Positions 60,682 through 64,000 of a stretch of 64,000 bases of DNA are shown here, one piece after another. Every line of letters begins with the position of its first letter. Position 1 is the stretch's first letter. The notes beneath the pieces were generated by a model that was given only the letters and a program-made list of their open reading frames with translations, did no database searches and was not told the DNA's origin. Source of the stretch: Nocardia acidivorans NBRC 108247 (GTDB taxonomy: Bacteria > Actinomycetota > Actinomycetes > Mycobacteriales > Mycobacteriaceae); NCBI RefSeq assembly GCF_001625085.1, contig NZ_BDAW01000039.1, positions 19,432 to 83,431 of the forward strand, given 5' to 3'. The position numbers and the translations under genes are program-made.

Positions 60682-61515
60682 TCAGCGCAGCGCCGGGCGG
60701 CGTAGCAGGGCAGCCGCCGCCCGGACCCGTAAGCGGTCCAGTGCCACACCCGCCAGGCGCAGGTCGCCGCTGAGCACTGCCGCGCGGCCGATCAGCTGCG
60801 GATATTCCCGGCCCAGCCGATGCTGGAAGCGCAGCAGTTCGGCGAACCTGGCTGCGGCGGTGGTGTCGCCGGAGCGGTTGAAGCGCGAATCACGCCAGGC
60901 GGCAAGGGTTTCCGACATACCGTAGAAGAGCCCGAAGGCGCTCACCCGGGCGATCAGGTCGACGTCCATGGGCAGCACCAGATCGCCGCGGAAGCCGCCG
61001 ACCCGCTCGAAATCCATCCGCCGGAACATGGCGGTGGCGGTCGGGCCGAAATCGCAGGGGCCGCGCCGCACAATACTGCGCAGCAGGGTGGGGGCATCGC
61101 GCTGACCCAGCAGATTCGGCAGACCGAGATCGGTCTGCTCGACGCGGCCGTCGGCGTCCACCACCTGGAACTTCGAGGCGCACACCGCGATGCCCTGATC
61201 GCCCATTACCGCCACCTGCTTGTCCAGCGAACCCGGCAGCAGAATGTCTCCCGCGCAGACCACCTTCACCAGGCGACCGGTGGCCAGCGAGACGGCCTTG
61301 TTCCAGTTCTCGCCGATGGGTAGCGGCGCACCGTTGCGTACCACGCGCAGCCGTCCGTCCTGGAACGAATTCGCCACCTGGACGGTGTCGTCGGTGCTGG
61401 CATTGTCCAGCACGATCACCTCGAAAGCGGTGTCCTGCTCCAGAATCGAGCGCAGTGTCGCGCCCACGGTACGCCCGGAATCGTGTACCGGGACGCACAC
61501 CGACAGGTTGACCAT
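60682..61515 (-). CDS. Family-2 glycosyltransferase
   Basis: A 277-residue GT-A transferase: LSVCVPVHDSGRTVGATLRS, EVIVLDNASTDDTVQVA, VCAGDIL at the metal-binding position and VLPMDVDLIARVS further on. It probably adds a sugar to the polymer made here. ATG 61515 has AGGGGGAAC upstream. It lies 26 bp after the second pyruvyl transferase and converges on the porin gene across 22 bp. Confidence 0.87.
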   Translation of the reverse strand: MVNLSVCVPVHDSGRTVGATLRSILEQDTAFEVIVLDNASTDDTVQVANSFQDGRLRVVRNGAPLPIGENWNKAVSLATGRLVKVVCAGDILLPGSLDKQVAVMGDQGIAVCASKFQVVDADGRVEQTDLGLPNLLGQRDAPTLLRSIVRRGPCDFGPTATAMFRRMDFERVGGFRGDLVLPMDVDLIARVSAFGLFYGMSETLAAWRDSRFNRSGDTTAAARFAELLRFQHRLGREYPQLIGRAAVLSGDLRLAGVALDRLRVRAAAALLRRPALR

Positions 61516-61541
61516 CGTTCCCCCTGAGCTGGTGCGGCGGG

Positions 61542-62729
61542 TTAACGGATTGACGCCGGTCGCTGCTCCACCAGCCGGAACACTCGGTCCAGGCCCGCGC
61601 GAACAGAGTCGATCTGCTCGACGGCCCGCTGCTGCAGCGTATCGCGCAGCTCCGGTGCGAACTCCCACAACTCCCGGACCGCCTGCGGCAGTTCGGATTC
61701 CAGGTGGTCCACGCCCGACCGCACGACCCGCAGGCCGGCGCCGAACATATCAGCCAATCCGTAGGACCTGTCGTCCGAATACTCCGAATCCGTTACAACA
61801 ACCGCCGGAATACCCTGTGACAGCGCGAAAACCGCCAGGTGGTAGGTGCTGGTGACCAGGACGCGACAGCGCGAGACCCGGCGGGCAACCTCCTCGGCGG
61901 AGCCGCCACGGGCGATGTCCACCGCGTGCGGCAGCTCGGGAGCGAACCGCTGCCGTTCGGAATCGCGCAGGCACAGACCCAGATCCGCGCCTATCTCGGC
62001 GCGGCGCAGGCGGTAGGCGAACTCGACCGCGTCATCACCGGTCACCTCGACCCGCTCGGTGGGGACACCGAGGTCGGCCAGCAGCTTCGGGCCACGCACG
62101 CCCTCGCGCAGGTTTATGAGATCCACGCCGGGCAGCACCTCGGCGGCGCGGCGCAACAGTTCGCGATCGCGGATCGGGCCGATGCCCTGACCGCTCATAA
62201 TGCTCGGAATGCCAAGGGCCTGAGCGTGTTCCAGCAGATTCAGCGTGCGATGCGCCTGGTACAGGTCATTGTCGGCGAGGTATCCACCGCCCTGCGCGAT
62301 CACCAGATCGGCCTCGGCCACCGCGGCCGGAACCGGTGGGAGCGGGGGAATCTCGGAGATGGTCGCGGCGGGCTCCAGACCGATGAGGGCCTGGGCCTCG
62401 GTGCGGAGCCGATCGCCGATTCCGCGTAGCTGCCGGAGGGGCGCCTCGGAGGTTTCCCGCCATTTCAAGGCCGCCGGACCGGTCAGCTTCGTCGCGGTCA
62501 GCTGATCCAGCTGACCGGCCAAACCGCCTCTGCCCCACTGCCATCCGCTGCCCGCGTGTATGGGTTCGGCCTCGGGAAGCACCGCACGCAACACTCGCGG
62601 CTCGCCGGTGAGCATGCCGATCCGGGCGTGCGGCCAATGCTCCCGCAACCGGTGAACCGTCATGATCATCGTGGCGATATCACCGCGATTGTGTAACCCA
62701 TACTCGCCGTTCTCGACCAGTATCTTCAA
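61542..62729 (-). CDS. Polysaccharide pyruvyl transferase-like protein (second copy)
   Basis: About 395 residues. It shares with the copy at 46.9 kb the ILVENGEYGLHNRGDIATM opening, LVIAQGGGYLADND, SGQGIGPIRDRELL, VTGDDAVEFA and TSTYHLAVFALSQGIPAVVV. It should place pyruvate on a sugar. The start is unsure: no ATG fits, and I choose TTG 62729 with GGGGA before it. The frame is open further up to 62894, where it would overlap the hydrolase gene. Confidence 0.82.
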   Translation of the reverse strand: MKILVENGEYGLHNRGDIATMIMTVHRLREHWPHARIGMLTGEPRVLRAVLPEAEPIHAGSGWQWGRGGLAGQLDQLTATKLTGPAALKWRETSEAPLRQLRGIGDRLRTEAQALIGLEPAATISEIPPLPPVPAAVAEADLVIAQGGGYLADNDLYQAHRTLNLLEHAQALGIPSIMSGQGIGPIRDRELLRRAAEVLPGVDLINLREGVRGPKLLADLGVPTERVEVTGDDAVEFAYRLRRAEIGADLGLCLRDSERQRFAPELPHAVDIARGGSAEEVARRVSRCRVLVTSTYHLAVFALSQGIPAVVVTDSEYSDDRSYGLADMFGAGLRVVRSGVDHLESELPQAVRELWEFAPELRDTLQQRAVEQIDSVRAGLDRVFRLVEQRPASIR

Positions 62730-62808
62730 TTCCCCGCACTCGCTCTGCTCGCCCTGCCAAGCACCCGAACGCAGCGAATCTATCGTATGAACGGTTTCGC
62801 GTACAGTT

Positions 62809-63945
62809 TTACTTCGCGGCGCACAGGGCGGCGTCGACGACCCCGTCCAGGTCGATATTGCGGGCGCGGGTGCCGAGAATATCGGGCAGCTCATTCATGC
62901 TGAGCGTGACCGAGCGCTCGGCGGTCGCACCGCCGTACACGAAAGTGCCGTGCATGGTGCCGCCGTGACCCCACGCCTCGATGCCGCACGAGGTGGTCCA
63001 ATGAAACAGGCCCAGCCCGAAATCCTCCGACCTGCGCCAATCGCCGCTCGGCACAGTCGTTTGCATCTGCGCCAGTTCGGGCGCACCGACCACGCGGCCT
63101 TGCAGCAGGGCCATGAAGAATCGATTCATATCCGCTCCGGTGGACACCATCGCGCCGTCGGGGAGGCCCCACCCGGGATCTGTATCGGTGATATCGACCA
63201 GATTTCCGCCGAACTCGTGATAGGCACTGGCGTGCGGGCCGCGAATCAGCTGTTCGGCGGGATACAGCGGCCAGTAGGTGTCCAGCAGGCCGAGCGGAAT
63301 CAACACCCGCCGCGTCACCTCCACCCCGACCGGCAATCCGGTCACCCGCTCGATGATCTGCCCGGCGATCAGATAATTCGTGTTCGAATACTCGGACCGC
63401 GCGCCGGGCTCGAAATCTTTCGTTTTGGCCAGACCCATCCGGATCAAGTCGCCGATGGGCCGGGGCTGCTGTAGCGAAGCGACCGACTCGAGTCCCAGAT
63501 CCGTCAGGTAATCTGGAATTCCGCTGGTGTGCTGCAACAGATTTCGAATGGTGATCACAGTGCCGTCACCGCCGGGGCCTCGCACCATGGCGGGGACATA
63601 CCGCTCGACGGGGGCGTCCAACTCGACCACGCCCTCGCCGACGAGTTGCAGCATCACTGCCGAGACGAAAGCTTTGGTATTACTGGCAATCCGGACCTGA
63701 GCGTTGTCCGGGAAGGCGGTGTTGGTACCGAGATCGCCTACGCCGCTGTTGAGCTGGAGAATTCTGTCGCCCTCGGAGAGGACCATTTGCGCACCGGGGA
63801 CATTTGCGCCGGATACTGTTTCGTCCAATTCGGTCTGTAGGCGGTCTTGCAGGGGGTTCGGTTCGGCGGTGCCGATACCTGCTGCTACCAGGATCGTTGC
63901 TGCTGAGGCCGCGAACGTCGCGATGGTTTTGGAAACAGGCGACAT
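62809..63945 (-). CDS. Secreted serine hydrolase, beta-lactamase/D-Ala-D-Ala carboxypeptidase fold
   Basis: A 378-residue class-C-like serine hydrolase. A signal peptide (about 1-27) is followed by the SxxK site SNTK (Ser88, Lys91), the Tyr-x-Asn element EYSNTN and, near the C terminus, WGHGGTMHG for the third motif. It could act on peptidoglycan peptides or on an ester outside the cell; beta-lactam resistance cannot be read from the sequence. GGAGGACTAC stands before ATG 63945. It reads toward the second pyruvyl transferase with a short gap. Confidence 0.88.
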   Translation of the reverse strand: MSPVSKTIATFAASAATILVAAGIGTAEPNPLQDRLQTELDETVSGANVPGAQMVLSEGDRILQLNSGVGDLGTNTAFPDNAQVRIASNTKAFVSAVMLQLVGEGVVELDAPVERYVPAMVRGPGGDGTVITIRNLLQHTSGIPDYLTDLGLESVASLQQPRPIGDLIRMGLAKTKDFEPGARSEYSNTNYLIAGQIIERVTGLPVGVEVTRRVLIPLGLLDTYWPLYPAEQLIRGPHASAYHEFGGNLVDITDTDPGWGLPDGAMVSTGADMNRFFMALLQGRVVGAPELAQMQTTVPSGDWRRSEDFGLGLFHWTTSCGIEAWGHGGTMHGTFVYGGATAERSVTLSMNELPDILGTRARNIDLDGVVDAALCAAK

Positions 63946-64000
63946 GTAGTCCTCCAGTTGGCCCCCGGATAGGTATACGGGTGCTGCCTTGCCCTGGGTT

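Noticed and set aside
1..64000. tRNA or rRNA genes, prophage or restriction-modification genes
   Set aside because: None was recognised when reading both strands; short tRNAs could still be missed without a covariance search.

Overview
The window is high-GC DNA with strongly GC-biased third codon positions, many GTG starts and an actinobacterial gene set: a GarA/GcvH/MerR/PgsA2 block in the same order as Mycobacterium tuberculosis Rv1822-Rv1832, an MmpL transporter, an MspA-type porin, a CYP125-like P450 with a KstR-type operator, a ChoD-like oxidase and a DUF222/HNH (13E12-type) gene. This points to Mycobacteriales, most likely Nocardia or a close relative. I infer this from gene content only.

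Region 1 (1-3.8 kb): the 3' end of an aldo/keto reductase, a quinone-oxidoreductase-like MDR protein, and a DUF222-HNH gene enclosed by imperfect inverted repeats of about 110 bp. Region 2 (3.8-10.9 kb, all minus strand): gcvP behind a tandem glycine riboswitch, then Rv1830-like MerR, bifunctional nuclease, FtsR-like MerR, garA, gcvH and a CDP-alcohol phosphatidyltransferase. Region 3 (11-24.5 kb): ChoD-like GMC oxidase, DUF2252, NERD protein, PAP2 phosphatase, acyl-CoA oxidase-like protein, ThrE-type exporter, SRPBCC protein, MmpL, and a CYP125-like P450 followed by a TetR gene. A sterol or lipid catabolic theme runs through it.

Region 4 (24.7-54.2 kb) is a large surface-polysaccharide island bracketed by two polyprenyl-phosphate sugar-1-phosphate transferases. 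Inside are two Wzx-type flippases, one Wzy/O-antigen-ligase-like polymerase, two chain-length proteins whose fused ATPase domains have lost the Walker A lysine, five family-4 or family-2 glycosyltransferases, an AlgD-like nucleotide-sugar dehydrogenase, AsnB, a serine-acetyltransferase-like enzyme, a CapK/PaaK-type ligase, an AMIN-like lipoprotein, a pyruvyl transferase, a double-GNAT protein, an epimerase, a heparinase II/III-like protein and a lipoprotein of the heparin-lyase-I fold. Many neighbours overlap by 4 bp, so the island is a few tightly coupled operons that diverge from AT-richer gaps near 35.4 and 48.4 kb.

Region 5 (54.6-62.9 kb) makes and modifies an unusual sugar: C-methyltransferase, glucose-1-phosphate cytidylyltransferase, PIG-L deacetylase, SDR, RmlC-like epimerase and a degenerate methyltransferase paralogue. 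A MspA-type porin, a family-2 glycosyltransferase and a second pyruvyl transferase follow. A secreted beta-lactamase-fold serine hydrolase closes the window.

The least ordinary signals are the inverted repeats around the HNH gene, the pair of ATPase-dead BY-kinase-like proteins, the duplicated polysaccharide machinery with one polymerase, the 61-codon open frame directly after the mmpL stop codon, and the KstR-type operator at the P450 start.
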